Shown here piece by piece: positions 7,633-15,943 of a stretch of DNA of 64,000 bases (its first letter is position 1; every line of letters begins with the position of its first letter). The translations under genes were made by a program, and so were the position numbers. The notes beneath the pieces are model-generated. The model was not told where the DNA came from. It made no database searches and saw nothing but the letters and a program-made list of their open reading frames with translations. Source of the DNA: Bacteroidaceae bacterium (lineage in GTDB: Bacteria > Bacteroidota > Bacteroidia > Bacteroidales > Bacteroidaceae); NCBI GenBank assembly GCA_024398435.1, contig JAKSJD010000004.1:124001-188000 (forward strand), in the 5' to 3' direction.

Positions 7633-8658
7633 TTATAATGATAGTATGAATTCATCCCAATCGTGGCTGCTGCCTTTCTTGTCGAACACTTTGCGATAGA
7701 GGCGGCTGCGGATGGTGCTGACGGAGCTTGCTTCCTTACACATTGCACTGGCAATCTCGGACGGATTGATTCGAATCTTGATGAGTGAGCAAACCTGTAT
7801 TTCGGTCTGCGACATAGGGCAAAGGGCGAGCAACGAGCTGTGGAACTGGGGATAGACACTTACAAGATGGCTGTCGAGTTCGCTCCAATCCTCGGCTGTG
7901 AGGAAATTGCCTTCGGATATGTATTTTCGCAAGCGATGGTAATAGTCGGAATGCAGGAATTCGGCCTCTACCTCATTCAGTGCATTCTGAACGGGAAGTG
8001 GGCGAAGGGAGCGTTCGCGTTCCATCTGTGCCAACTGACTTTCGATGCGCTTCTTGTTGCGGTGCATGCGGACGGAATAGTCGATAAGTCCGAGCATAAT
8101 CAATGCCGCAATGATGATAATGGCTCCAAGCGTATGGTTGGTGGTTTCGAGCTTTTGCTCGGCTGTGGAAATCACATAGCGATGGGCTTTCTCATCTGAT
8201 TCGTCTTCCATATTCACAATGTTGCGAATTTCATCTACCCGTCGTTCGAGTTCGCCGTGGTAGCGCTTGAAAGTACGCTTGATTCCCATGTACTGAATAA
8301 CGATTGAGGTGTCGGATTCGATTGTGAGCGGAATCTTTATATTGTTCTCAAAATAGAGGTTGTTGCCGTTGCCCTTGTCGATAAAGGTGTAGGTCCCCTT
8401 AGTATCGGGAGTGATGCTTATACCACTTTCCGATGTGGTCATCTGGCACATATACAAGAGGCTGTCCTCATAAATCAGAATCCAAGTATTTCCGTTGCGA
8501 GGATAATTCAAGACATAGCTCGTGTCGGATGGATATTCAATTCGGGAGAGTGTCCACATTCCCTTCAAAGGGTTGCCGTCGTCTTGCTTCGTTCCGCAAC
8601 TCATCGTCAGCAGAATGAGCAGGCTATATAATATATTATAATATGTGTATCGTTTCAT
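7633..8658 (-). CDS. Membrane-spanning regulator: lipocalin-like ectodomain, one TM helix, cytoplasmic HTH
   Basis: This 341-residue protein has a lipobox at the N-terminus (LTMSC, Cys21), a periplasmic lipocalin-like region at about 29-130 (NPLKGMWTLSRIEY), one hydrophobic helix at 176-194 (LGAIIIIAALIMLGLIDY), a charged coiled segment at 198-220, and a C-terminal LuxR/two-component-output-like HTH at about 282-325 (MSQTEIQVCSLIKI, then IASAMCKEASSVSTIRSRLY). This topology places the sensor outside and the DNA-binding domain inside. Bacteroidales encode many such one-component proteins, mostly uncharacterised. The neighbours are a 53-residue membrane protein 8 bp upstream and a secreted lipocalin-like protein 24 bp downstream. 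The target and ligand are unknown. Confidence 0.75.
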   Translation of the reverse strand: MKRYTYYNILYSLLILLTMSCGTKQDDGNPLKGMWTLSRIEYPSDTSYVLNYPRNGNTWILIYEDSLLYMCQMTTSESGISITPDTKGTYTFIDKGNGNNLYFENNIKIPLTIESDTSIVIQYMGIKRTFKRYHGELERRVDEIRNIVNMEDESDEKAHRYVISTAEQKLETTNHTLGAIIIIAALIMLGLIDYSVRMHRNKKRIESQLAQMERERSLRPLPVQNALNEVEAEFLHSDYYHRLRKYISEGNFLTAEDWSELDSHLVSVYPQFHSSLLALCPMSQTEIQVCSLIKIRINPSEIASAMCKEASSVSTIRSRLYRKVFDKKGSSHDWDEFILSL

Positions 8659-8666
8659 ACTGGTTG

Positions 8667-8828
8667 CTATTGTTTGTCCTCTTCAGTCTTCTTCTGCACG
8701 ATTCGGTCGTAATGACTTTGTATCTTCTTATTCAGCTTTTGGTTGTTTCTGAAGATATAAACCACCCATGCTGCCGCTACCAGGATAGCCACAACGAGTA
8801 TGCACATAATGATGTCGAATATTTCCAT
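8667..8828 (-). CDS. Small single-pass membrane protein (53 aa)
   Basis: The ATG at 8828 gives MEIFDIIMCILVV, a hydrophobic helix at about residues 5-25 ending VVYIF, then a basic and polar tail with heptad-like spacing (NNQKLNKKIQSHYDRIVQ). A TTG further upstream at 8861 would lie inside the -7 promoter element TATCTTTG (minus, 8859-8866), so the ATG is preferred. The gene is first in an operon with the membrane regulator (8-bp gap) and the lipocalin-like protein. Its size and position suggest an accessory or modulator of the regulator; no homologue is recognised. Confidence 0.6.
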   Translation of the reverse strand: MEIFDIIMCILVVAILVAAAWVVYIFRNNQKLNKKIQSHYDRIVQKKTEEDKQ

Positions 8829-8891
8829 ATCGAGAATGACTTTTAATAATTTTCGCTGCAAAGATAGTGTTTTTATTTCTATTTATAACCA

Positions 8892-8925
8892 AAAAGGAGT
8901 TTGCAAAACTTTGCAAACTCCTTTT
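8892..8925. terminator. Perfect 16-bp inverted repeat, probable bidirectional terminator
   Basis: Arms AAAAGGAGTTTGCAAA and TTTGCAAACTCCTTTT pair perfectly around a two-base centre, with A-runs and T-runs at the ends. It follows the stop of the distal skp gene (8972) on minus and precedes the promoter of the small membrane protein gene. The core TTTGCAAA word recurs at 7-25 and 6110-6170. Confidence 0.7.
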
Positions 8926-8971
8926 CTCTATAAAAATCTCTAATCTGTAATCTCTAATCTGTAATCTTTTA

Positions 8972-9469
8972 TTACTTGATTCCAAGTTTTGTCATCACTT
9001 CCTGTGTAACGTCCTTGCTGAGGGTTTCGTTGATGTATGGGATGCCGGCTGTGAGGTCCATCACATAAACATAACCACCTGCTGAACCTACTTCCTGGAT
9101 TGCCTTGCCTACTTTGTCGGCGATGGCTTGCATCTTTTCCTGACGTGCCTTTTCGAGGTCCTGGCTGCTTGTCTGATAGTATTCGTTGATGTGCTTGTCG
9201 AGGTCCTGGAGTTCTTGCTCACGGCGCTGCTTTGCTGCGTCTGGAAGTGTCTCGGCGTTCTTCTGATAGTCTTCGTACTTTGTCTTGAATTCGTCCTGCA
9301 TGCGTGTGAGTTCGTCGCTGAGTGTCTTTGAGAGTGTCTCAAGTTCTGTCTGGGCTGTTGTGTACTCTGGCATTGCCTGGATGATTGTTCCTGAATTGAC
9401 GTGTGCAAATTTCTGTGCGAATACACTCATTGGGAGTGCAAGGAGTGCTACTAATAATAATTTTTTCAT
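8972..9469 (-). CDS. skp: OmpH/Skp-family periplasmic chaperone
   Basis: This 165-residue Skp/OmpH homologue has a signal peptide at 1-18 (ending SVFAQ), a short beta-segment FAHVNSGTIIQAMPEY typical of the family start, then a long charged coiled coil (about 38-115; LDKHINEYYQTSSQDLEKAR) forming the tentacles, and a closing VYVMDLTAGIPYIN strand. Skp binds unfolded outer-membrane proteins in the periplasm and passes them to BamA. It is the last gene of the DUF6242-DUF6089-uppS-bamA-skp-skp run, and tandem skp genes after bamA are typical of Bacteroidota. A perfect hairpin at 8892-8925 follows it. Confidence 0.92.
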   Translation of the reverse strand: MKKLLLVALLALPMSVFAQKFAHVNSGTIIQAMPEYTTAQTELETLSKTLSDELTRMQDEFKTKYEDYQKNAETLPDAAKQRREQELQDLDKHINEYYQTSSQDLEKARQEKMQAIADKVGKAIQEVGSAGGYVYVMDLTAGIPYINETLSKDVTQEVMTKLGIK

Positions 9470-9524
9470 TGTTTTGTAATTGTTTTATTGTTTTATAATT
9501 TGGTTTTCTTCTTGTTGTCTGCTT

Positions 9525-10046
9525 TTAATAGGCATATCCGAGTTTCTGGAGTACTTCGTCGCTTATGTCGATTTTTGGTGATGCATAGATGATGCTGCCG
9601 CCTGATGCGCGGTCGAGTACGAGTTGATAGCCTTTCTGGTCGCTGATGTCCTTGACGGCGTTGTAGATTTCGTCTTGGATTGGTGCCATGAGGCTTTGGC
9701 GCTTCTTGTAGAGTTCGCCTTCATTGCCGAAATACTTTTTCTTGAGGTCGCTTGCTTCCTTTTCCTTGGCTGTGATGGCTTCTTCGGCTTTGAGCTTTTG
9801 GGCGTCGGAGAGGAACACGGCTTCTGACTGGTATTTCTTATAGGCTGCTTCTGCTTCTTGTACGAGGGCTTCGATTTCGCCTTCCCATTTCTTGGATATT
9901 TGGTTGAGCTGTTCGTTGGCGCGTTCGTATGCTGGTACGTTCTTGAGGATGTATTCCATATCGACGAGGGCGTACTTCTGTGCACTGGCTGCTGTGCAGA
10001 CGAGTGCTACGATCATTGTTGTAAATAATTTCTTTACCATATTCAT
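9525..10046 (-). CDS. skp: OmpH/Skp-family periplasmic chaperone
   Basis: This is the second Skp/OmpH homologue. The ATG at 10046 gives MNMVKKLFTTMIVALVC and a signal peptide ending AASAQ; another ATG at 10040 is equally possible, and an upstream TTG at 10064 is less likely. The mature protein begins KYALVDMEYILKNVPAYE, the family opening, followed by a coiled coil rich in Lys, Glu and Ala to about residue 125, and ends with VLDRASGGSIIYASPKIDIS. It is about 55 bp upstream of the other skp gene and 120 bp downstream of bamA, consistent with a chaperone pair serving the outer-membrane assembly machine. Confidence 0.92.
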   Translation of the reverse strand: MNMVKKLFTTMIVALVCTAASAQKYALVDMEYILKNVPAYERANEQLNQISKKWEGEIEALVQEAEAAYKKYQSEAVFLSDAQKLKAEEAITAKEKEASDLKKKYFGNEGELYKKRQSLMAPIQDEIYNAVKDISDQKGYQLVLDRASGGSIIYASPKIDISDEVLQKLGYAY

Positions 10047-10165
10047 AATTCTTTTTTTGTGCAACCTTTGTTGCGGTTGTGTAATTTAGCTTTCAGCTAT
10101 AATCTCTAATCTCTAACCTTTTATCATCCCTTTGACTTTGCTATTTCTGCGAGGTTTAATTGTGG

Positions 10166-12811
10166 TTAGAATTCCTGTCCGAGTACGAAGTGGAACTGGC
10201 TGCCGCCGTAGGATGATGAGCCGAAGACTTTGTCGAATCCGTAGGCGTAGTCGATTCCCATGAGGCCGACCATTGGGAGGAAGAGGCGTACGCCGACTCC
10301 GGCTGAGCGTTTCATGGAGAATGGGTTGAACTTCTTTATGTCGTTCCATGCGTTTCCGCCTTCGAGGAATGCGAGGGCGTAGATGCTGGTTGAGCCTTGT
10401 GAGAGGACTGGGTAGCGTACTTCGAGGCCTAGGCGTGTGTAGGCGTAGCCTTCGGTGCCGATGCCTGGTGTGAGTGCTCCGTTGTCGTAGCCTCGGAGGG
10501 CGATGGTTTCGGTGTAGTAGCTTGTGGAGTAGCCTGACATTCCGTCGCCTCCGACGTAGAAGGTGTCGAATGGTGACTTCTTGTATTTGTTGTAGTGGCC
10601 GAGGAAGCCTGCGTCGAATCGTGTCATGAGGACGAAGCATTTCTGGCCGTTGGTGAGTGGTGTATAGAATTTGGAGTTGAATTTCCACTTGTGGTATTCA
10701 ATCCAGCGATACTTTGTCTGCAGGTCGTGCATGTAGCGGGCGTCGCTGCTGCTTGTGGCGAGTGACGAGTAGTCGATGCCATCGAACATTGAGTATGGCG
10801 GTGTGGCGCTGACGGAGAGGGAGATTTCGGAACCGCGGCGTGGGAACCAGAGGTTGTCGATGGAGCGACGTGAGAGCTGGAGGGTTACGCTGATGTTGTT
10901 GCAGTTGCCGTTGCTGATGAGGAAGTATTCCCAATCCTTGAGCATGTAGCGTGTGTAGGAGAGTTGGGCCATGAACTGGAAGTTGTTGTCGGGCCATGTG
11001 AGTCGTTTTCCGAATCCGATGGAGAGTCCGAAGAGCTGGATGTACTTGTCGGGGTCGTAGAACGATGAGTAGTTGTTGTAGTATGAGTTGTTGTAGTTGC
11101 CGTAGCCGTAGAGCATTGAGTAGTAGTTGTTGTAGTAGCTGCTGTTGTAGTAGCTGCTGCTGATATCGGTCTGGCGGGAATAGAATGCGGAGATGGAGAG
11201 TTGGTTAGGGCGCTTGCGGCCGAACCAGTTGTCGAGGAATGAGATGCTGTACGACTGGTAGTAGGATCCGTTGGTGGAACCGCTGATTTCGAATTCCTGT
11301 CCGTCGCCTTGTGGGATGATTCCGTGGTGGAGGCGGTCCTTGCCGAAGAGGTTGCGCATTGAGAAGTTGGAGAACTTGAGGCCGATTTTTCCGATGATGC
11401 CTGTCTGTCCCCATCCGAGTGAGAATTCTACTTGGTCGCTTGATTTTGGCACGAGGCCTATGTTGAGGTCGACGGTTCCGTCGTTGCCGTTTGGCTTAAT
11501 CCATTCGCCTGGATTCATTTCTTCTGCGTTGAAATACTGCATCTGGCCGAGTTGCTGCACTGATTCCTTGAAGGCGTCCATCTTGAAGAGGTCGCCTGGC
11601 TTCATGCCGAGTTCGCGGCGTACGACTTCTTCAAACACTTTGTCGTTGCCGAAGATGTTGATGTGGTTGAGTGTGGCTTGCTTGCCTTCGACTACTCGGA
11701 TTTCGAGGTCGATGGAGTCGCCTTCGACGTGGTCGTCGATTGGTGTGACGCGGCTGAAGACGTAGCCTTCGTTGTAGTAGGCGTTGCCGATGGATGTCTC
11801 GTCGGTCTGGAGTCGCTCGTTGAGGAGCTTCATGTTGTAGACGTCGCCTTTCTGCATGCGGAGCACGTTGTTGAGGTCGTCGGTGTTGAAGATGGTGTTG
11901 CCCACCCAGTTGACGTTGCGGAGGTAGTATTTCTGACCTTCGTCGATATTGATGTAGACGTCGACGAGGTTTTCGCCTGCATCGGCTATGCTGTCGGACA
12001 CGATCATGGCGTCGCGGAAGCCGAGTTCGTTGTATTTCTCGATGATTCGGTCTTTGTCTTCAGCAAATTTCTCGGCTACGAACTTCTTGGCTTTGAAGAA
12101 ATTCTTGAAGCCTTTCTCGTTGGTCTTCTTGAGGAGGCCGTTGGCGAAGAAGTTGCCTGTGAACTTCTTGCGTGGGAGGTTGTCGTTGCCTGTGATATAG
12201 ATTTTGTTGACTTTTACTTTCTCGTTCTTGTTGATGTTGACATCGACGATGAGTTGGCCTTCGTGGCTGAGGTCGTCGCGCTGTACGATTCCCACTTCCA
12301 CATTCTTGAAGCCTTTGTCTTCATAATATTTCTTGATGACGCGCTCGGCCGTATTGATCATGTTTGGAGTGAGTGAATTGCCTTTGACGACGCCTATCTT
12401 CTCCATGAGGTCGTCGCGTTCGTTTTTCTTCACTCCGTTAATGTTGACTTCGGATACCTTTGGACGTGCAGCGAGCACAATCTTGAGGAATATGCTGTCG
12501 CCTCGGATTTCGTCGGCTTCGATTCTGACGTTTGAGAAGAGTCCGTGCTTCCAATAGCGCTTCACGGCATTGGTGATGTCGTCGCCTGGCACTGTGATGT
12601 CGTCGCCTATGGTGAGGCCAGATATGCCTATGAGCACATAGTCGTCGAAGCCTTGAATTCCGTCAACTGATATTCCGCCAAGTGTGTACCTATGGCTCTG
12701 GCCGTAGAGTACGGTTGGCTTTTCCGTATTGTCCTGTGCTTGCATGCCGAGTGGAAGGCTTAGCATGCATGCCATTGCAAAGAGATTGAAATATGCTGTA
12801 AATCCTTTCAT
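10166..12811 (-). CDS. bamA: Outer-membrane protein assembly factor BamA
   Basis: This 881-residue BamA is the core of the complex that inserts beta-barrels into the outer membrane. It has a signal peptide at 1-25 (ending GMQAQ), then POTRA domains across about 45-440 (NINGVKKNERDDLMEKIGVV, VYINIDEGQKYYLRNVNWVG), then a C-terminal Bac_surface_Ag barrel. The barrel carries the conserved loop region FVGG/YVGGDGMSGY and ends GSQFHFVLGQEF with the terminal aromatic. An unusual Tyr/Asn/Ser-rich insert lies at about residues 548-590. It starts one base after the uppS stop, so translation is probably coupled. skp genes follow, as expected. Confidence 0.96.
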   Translation of the reverse strand: MKGFTAYFNLFAMACMLSLPLGMQAQDNTEKPTVLYGQSHRYTLGGISVDGIQGFDDYVLIGISGLTIGDDITVPGDDITNAVKRYWKHGLFSNVRIEADEIRGDSIFLKIVLAARPKVSEVNINGVKKNERDDLMEKIGVVKGNSLTPNMINTAERVIKKYYEDKGFKNVEVGIVQRDDLSHEGQLIVDVNINKNEKVKVNKIYITGNDNLPRKKFTGNFFANGLLKKTNEKGFKNFFKAKKFVAEKFAEDKDRIIEKYNELGFRDAMIVSDSIADAGENLVDVYINIDEGQKYYLRNVNWVGNTIFNTDDLNNVLRMQKGDVYNMKLLNERLQTDETSIGNAYYNEGYVFSRVTPIDDHVEGDSIDLEIRVVEGKQATLNHINIFGNDKVFEEVVRRELGMKPGDLFKMDAFKESVQQLGQMQYFNAEEMNPGEWIKPNGNDGTVDLNIGLVPKSSDQVEFSLGWGQTGIIGKIGLKFSNFSMRNLFGKDRLHHGIIPQGDGQEFEISGSTNGSYYQSYSISFLDNWFGRKRPNQLSISAFYSRQTDISSSYYNSSYYNNYYSMLYGYGNYNNSYYNNYSSFYDPDKYIQLFGLSIGFGKRLTWPDNNFQFMAQLSYTRYMLKDWEYFLISNGNCNNISVTLQLSRRSIDNLWFPRRGSEISLSVSATPPYSMFDGIDYSSLATSSSDARYMHDLQTKYRWIEYHKWKFNSKFYTPLTNGQKCFVLMTRFDAGFLGHYNKYKKSPFDTFYVGGDGMSGYSTSYYTETIALRGYDNGALTPGIGTEGYAYTRLGLEVRYPVLSQGSTSIYALAFLEGGNAWNDIKKFNPFSMKRSAGVGVRLFLPMVGLMGIDYAYGFDKVFGSSSYGGSQFHFVLGQEF

Positions 12812-12812
12812 A

Positions 12813-13556
12813 CTATTTGTTTGATTCCTGAACCACTTGTTCGCCTGTCTTGCCGAAGCGGCGCTGGCGGCCTTGATAGTCGCATATTGCCTTACGAAGT
12901 TCTTCGGGCGTGAAATCTGGCCAATAGACGTTCGTAAAGTAGAACTCGGAATAGGCGCATTGCCACAACAGATAATTGCTCAGACGCTGTTCGCCTCCGG
13001 TGCGTATCATCAGTTCGGGCTCTGGCATTCCCTTGGTTTCAAGATGTTGATTTATTGTATTTTCGTCGATTTCATCGCTCTTGAGTTTGCCTTCTTCCAC
13101 TTCGCGGGCTATGTCCTTCACGGCCTTGGTGATTTCCCACTTTGAGGAATAGCTGAGTGCCAGGACGAGGCAGGTCTTCTCGTTGTTCTTCGTCACTTCG
13201 ATGAGGTGGCTGATGGCTTCCTTCACTGGGAGTGGAAGGCGGTCGATATCGCCGATTACGCGGAAGCGGGCATTGTTCTTGATGAAGAGTTCCTTCTCGA
13301 GATGCTGAACGAGGAGGGCCATGAGGGCTGCCACTTCGTCGGTTGGGCGGTTCCAATTCTCTGTGGAGAATGTGTAGAGGGTGAGGTAATCGATGCCAAG
13401 GTTCACGGCTTCTTCCATGATTGCATGCACTTGCATGGCTCCCTGCTGGTGGCCCATAGTGCGCTCCATGCCTCTTTGCTTGGCCCAGCGGCCGTTGCCG
13501 TCCATGATGATTGCCACGTGGCGAGGTATTCTGTTGTAGTCCAATTCAGTTGCCAT
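12813..13556 (-). CDS. uppS: Isoprenyl (undecaprenyl diphosphate) transferase
   Basis: This 247-residue cis-prenyltransferase makes the C55 carrier lipid for peptidoglycan and surface glycans. The P-loop-like [17 protein letters not shown] at about 13-29 supplies the catalytic Asp and diphosphate contacts. [12 protein letters not shown] at about 60-71 and the C-terminal [20 protein letters not shown] (about 190-209) are the other family blocks. The length is typical. It lies between a DUF6089-like gene (11 bp gap) and bamA (1 bp gap), the arrangement usual for Bacteroidales. Together with uppP at 47606-48448 it covers both synthesis and dephosphorylation of the carrier in this window. Confidence 0.96.
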   Translation of the reverse strand: MATELDYNRIPRHVAIIMDGNGRWAKQRGMERTMGHQQGAMQVHAIMEEAVNLGIDYLTLYTFSTENWNRPTDEVAALMALLVQHLEKELFIKNNARFRVIGDIDRLPLPVKEAISHLIEVTKNNEKTCLVLALSYSSKWEITKAVKDIAREVEEGKLKSDEIDENTINQHLETKGMPEPELMIRTGGEQRLSNYLLWQCAYSEFYFTNVYWPDFTPEELRKAICDYQGRQRRFGKTGEQVVQESNK

Positions 13557-13567
13557 TGTCGTTAGCT

Positions 13568-14239
13568 TTAATCGTTGTTACACTCTCTGTATCTTGGTCC
13601 GAAATCGAATGAGATGTAGAACATCGTGAAGGAGTAGGAGTCCTTGTTTTTCAGGAATCCGCTTTCGATGGAATAGGGGTCGCTGATGCCGTCGAGCTTG
13701 TCGCTCATGCTGAAGTGCATGGTCCAGTCGAGACCGATATTCAGGCGTTCCTTCACTTTGTATCTGATTCCGAATCCGAACGGGATATTCATCGTGAGGG
13801 CCTTGCCACCATAGGTGAAGCCCATGCCGAGCTGGATGTAAGGGGTGAGGCGCTTCGTGCCTTTATAGCCGACGCCGGTGCCGTAGCCCCAGAAGCAGAG
13901 CTCGTATTGACAACCCAAATCGACGACCGACTTGTTGAACTTCCACTCCTGTCCTTCGGCATCGGGGAACTTGTTGGCCAATTCGAGTGCATTGCCCGAG
14001 ATGCCTCCGTAGAGAAGGTCGAACTTGAGGGCCATGCGGGGGTTGATGTTGTAGCGAAGGAATCCTCCGCCTCCGATATTCGTGTTCTTATAGAGCGAAG
14101 AATAGTTGGCATCGCCGAGATAGAAGCTTGCTCCAAGCATCGGACCTACTTCATACTTGTATTCCAATTCTTGGGCCGACACGTTTGCAAACTGTGCCAA
14201 GCCTAGAATCATCGTCAATATGAATGCCTTTATCTTCAT
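13568..14239 (-). CDS. DUF6089-like outer-membrane beta-barrel protein
   Basis: This 223-residue exported protein has a signal peptide at 1-22 (ending NVSAQ). The mature chain is a small beta-barrel: [20 protein letters not shown], then [20 protein letters not shown], and near the end [20 protein letters not shown], a segment typical of the DUF6089 proteins encoded next to uppS. It lies 32 bp after a DUF6242-like lipoprotein gene and 11 bp before uppS. The conserved location in the bamA operon suggests an outer-membrane assembly or lipid-related role, but no activity is known. The DUF number is from memory of the family context. Confidence 0.75.
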   Translation of the reverse strand: MKIKAFILTMILGLAQFANVSAQELEYKYEVGPMLGASFYLGDANYSSLYKNTNIGGGGFLRYNINPRMALKFDLLYGGISGNALELANKFPDAEGQEWKFNKSVVDLGCQYELCFWGYGTGVGYKGTKRLTPYIQLGMGFTYGGKALTMNIPFGFGIRYKVKERLNIGLDWTMHFSMSDKLDGISDPYSIESGFLKNKDSYSFTMFYISFDFGPRYRECNND

Positions 14240-14271
14240 TTCTTCTTCGTTTTATCGTTTTATCGTCTTCG

Positions 14272-15630
14272 TTATTTCTTGTTCACGCGTCCCTTCCAAA
14301 CGGCTGTGGATCCGTCGGCAAGGCGTTGAGCCATCCAGATGTAGCCGTCCTTCTCCACTGCATTAGCGTGGTTGCCTGCCTCTACGGCTGCAGGTGGGAG
14401 AATGTGGCGTGTGAGCTTTATCCATGTGATTCCGTTGTCGCTCGAACGATAGAACACTGAATTGCCTGCTCCCATTGCATAGAGTTCGCCTTCGAATGGG
14501 AACACTTCCAATCCTTCGAGATATGGCAGTGGATAAGGGTTTTCACTTGTAACCTTGATGTAGTTCCACGATTGGTTGGTCAGTTCGTCGTCGGCCGAAA
14601 TCTTGTACCATACTGTGGCTGCATTGGTATTCTTGCTTGTCAATCCAGTGAGCACTGATGCCTGGAGGGCCGTGTTGGTCTTTGTGGCATAAGAAATGAG
14701 GCTGATATTCGTTTCTGGAATCATTTCGATGTCCTTATCGCCGTTGACTTCCCAGTTGGTGAGGTCTTTCGATGCAAGAATGTTGGTGCCATCAAAGATG
14801 TAGATGTAGTATTTGTCGGCTCCGAGCAACTTGACTGCCTTCTCTGCCGATGCTGCTGTCCATGCTGTGCCTTCGGCAGAACTGTAAATCTGACCATCGG
14901 CTCCGAGGGCATAGAAGCTATCCTTGAAGATGCAAACCGACTGGATGTCGATTGGCTTGGCAAAGCCTGTAAGAGTGGCTGGAGTGGTCCAATCCTTTGC
15001 ATTGGCCGAAGTGCTGACCTTGAGTGTGCCCGATTCGTCGGTGAATGCATAGAACTGACCGTTCTTCACGATGAGCTGGGAATTGTCGGTAAGACTGAGG
15101 TTGTGGTCTTTCACATCTGCCCAAACCAACGAATCAGATGCAATCGAACTCTTGTTGATGCTTACCCAATAGTGTTTTGTGGAAATTCCGTCGCTGCCCA
15201 CTACCATGAATTCCACTGGATGGGTGAAGTTGACAGAGTCGGTTCCATTGTTGAAAGCATAATACATGTCGTCGCCCATATAGGCCTTCTTGCGTGCGAA
15301 AATCACTCCGGTATATGAGAACGTAGGATAGACTTCGGTGAGGTCGGTCCAGTTTGGAAGGCTGTCGACGGATGTGATGACGCCCTTGAGCTGGTCGATA
15401 TGGAACTTGATGGTTCCGCCGCTGATGGTACGATAGGTGACGCTGTCGCTTCCATCGTAGGCTGGCTGATGGTAGGCACTCTTGATGTCCTTAACCGTCA
15501 AACCCGTAATGTAGCATTCAGGAGTTACTTCTGTTTCTTCATCTGTGATACAACCTGCGAAAGCCACCGCTACAAGCATCAGAAGCATTGCGAAAACCGA
15601 CTTATATCTATTCAAAACACTATTCTTCAT
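14272..15630 (-). CDS. DUF6242-like lipoprotein with beta-propeller-type repeats
   Basis: The ATG at 15630 gives a 452-residue lipoprotein beginning MKNSVLNRYKSVFAMLLMLV with lipobox AFAGC. Longer in-frame starts fall in an A/T-rich upstream region and would bury the signal. An Ig-like N-terminal part (about 30-170) is followed by repeats of the type KDWTTPATLTGF, DSFYALGADGQIYSSAEGTAW and LYAMGAGNSVFYRSSDNGITW, the Asp-box-like pattern of a sialidase-type propeller. The catalytic residues of a sialidase are not evident. It heads the DUF6089-uppS-bamA-skp run. A 22-bp-period tandem array lies about 210 bp upstream. Confidence 0.7.
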   Translation of the reverse strand: MKNSVLNRYKSVFAMLLMLVAVAFAGCITDEETEVTPECYITGLTVKDIKSAYHQPAYDGSDSVTYRTISGGTIKFHIDQLKGVITSVDSLPNWTDLTEVYPTFSYTGVIFARKKAYMGDDMYYAFNNGTDSVNFTHPVEFMVVGSDGISTKHYWVSINKSSIASDSLVWADVKDHNLSLTDNSQLIVKNGQFYAFTDESGTLKVSTSANAKDWTTPATLTGFAKPIDIQSVCIFKDSFYALGADGQIYSSAEGTAWTAASAEKAVKLLGADKYYIYIFDGTNILASKDLTNWEVNGDKDIEMIPETNISLISYATKTNTALQASVLTGLTSKNTNAATVWYKISADDELTNQSWNYIKVTSENPYPLPYLEGLEVFPFEGELYAMGAGNSVFYRSSDNGITWIKLTRHILPPAAVEAGNHANAVEKDGYIWMAQRLADGSTAVWKGRVNKK

Positions 15631-15841
15631 TTTACACAAAATATAATTATCGTGCAAAAATACGAACATTTTTTGAATACTCAAAAGCAAATGCCCGATT
15701 TTAAGTCTTTTTAAAGTTTTTTTAGGAGTTTTATGTAATAAAAGTCTTTTTCACTGGTGTTTTTTTAGGGGTGAACCGTGATTTCAATGGCTGGCAATAA
15801 TATGAGGAGATGCAGAGTGTTGCATGGTCTTCAAAAAAACC

Positions 15842-15916
15842 TTGCTAACCCCGAGGCCATTTCTTGCTAAACATGAGGCATTTTCTTGCTAAACTCGAGG
15901 CCATTTCTTGCTAAAC
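15842..15916. repeat. Tandem array with 22-bp period (3 full units plus 9 bp)
   Basis: Each unit begins TTGCTAAAC and contains GAGGCCATTTC, with units at 15842, 15864 and 15886 and a partial unit at 15908. It sits between the ribD stop (15944) and the start of the DUF6242-like gene (15630). The rest of this 313-bp gap is A/T-rich with a T-run at 15705-15725 and no gene. Confidence 0.8.
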
Positions 15917-15943
15917 AAATAATAGAAATGACAAAGGGCGTTA

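Noticed and set aside
11663-12376. Long plus-strand frame opposite bamA (237 codons)
   Set aside because: It is antisense to the POTRA region of bamA, and its Val/Asp/Glu-rich composition is a mirror of the codon use of bamA.
15842-15916. CRISPR-like appearance of the 22-bp array
   Set aside because: The units abut directly with no variable spacers of CRISPR length, there are only three and a half units, and no cas gene lies in the window.
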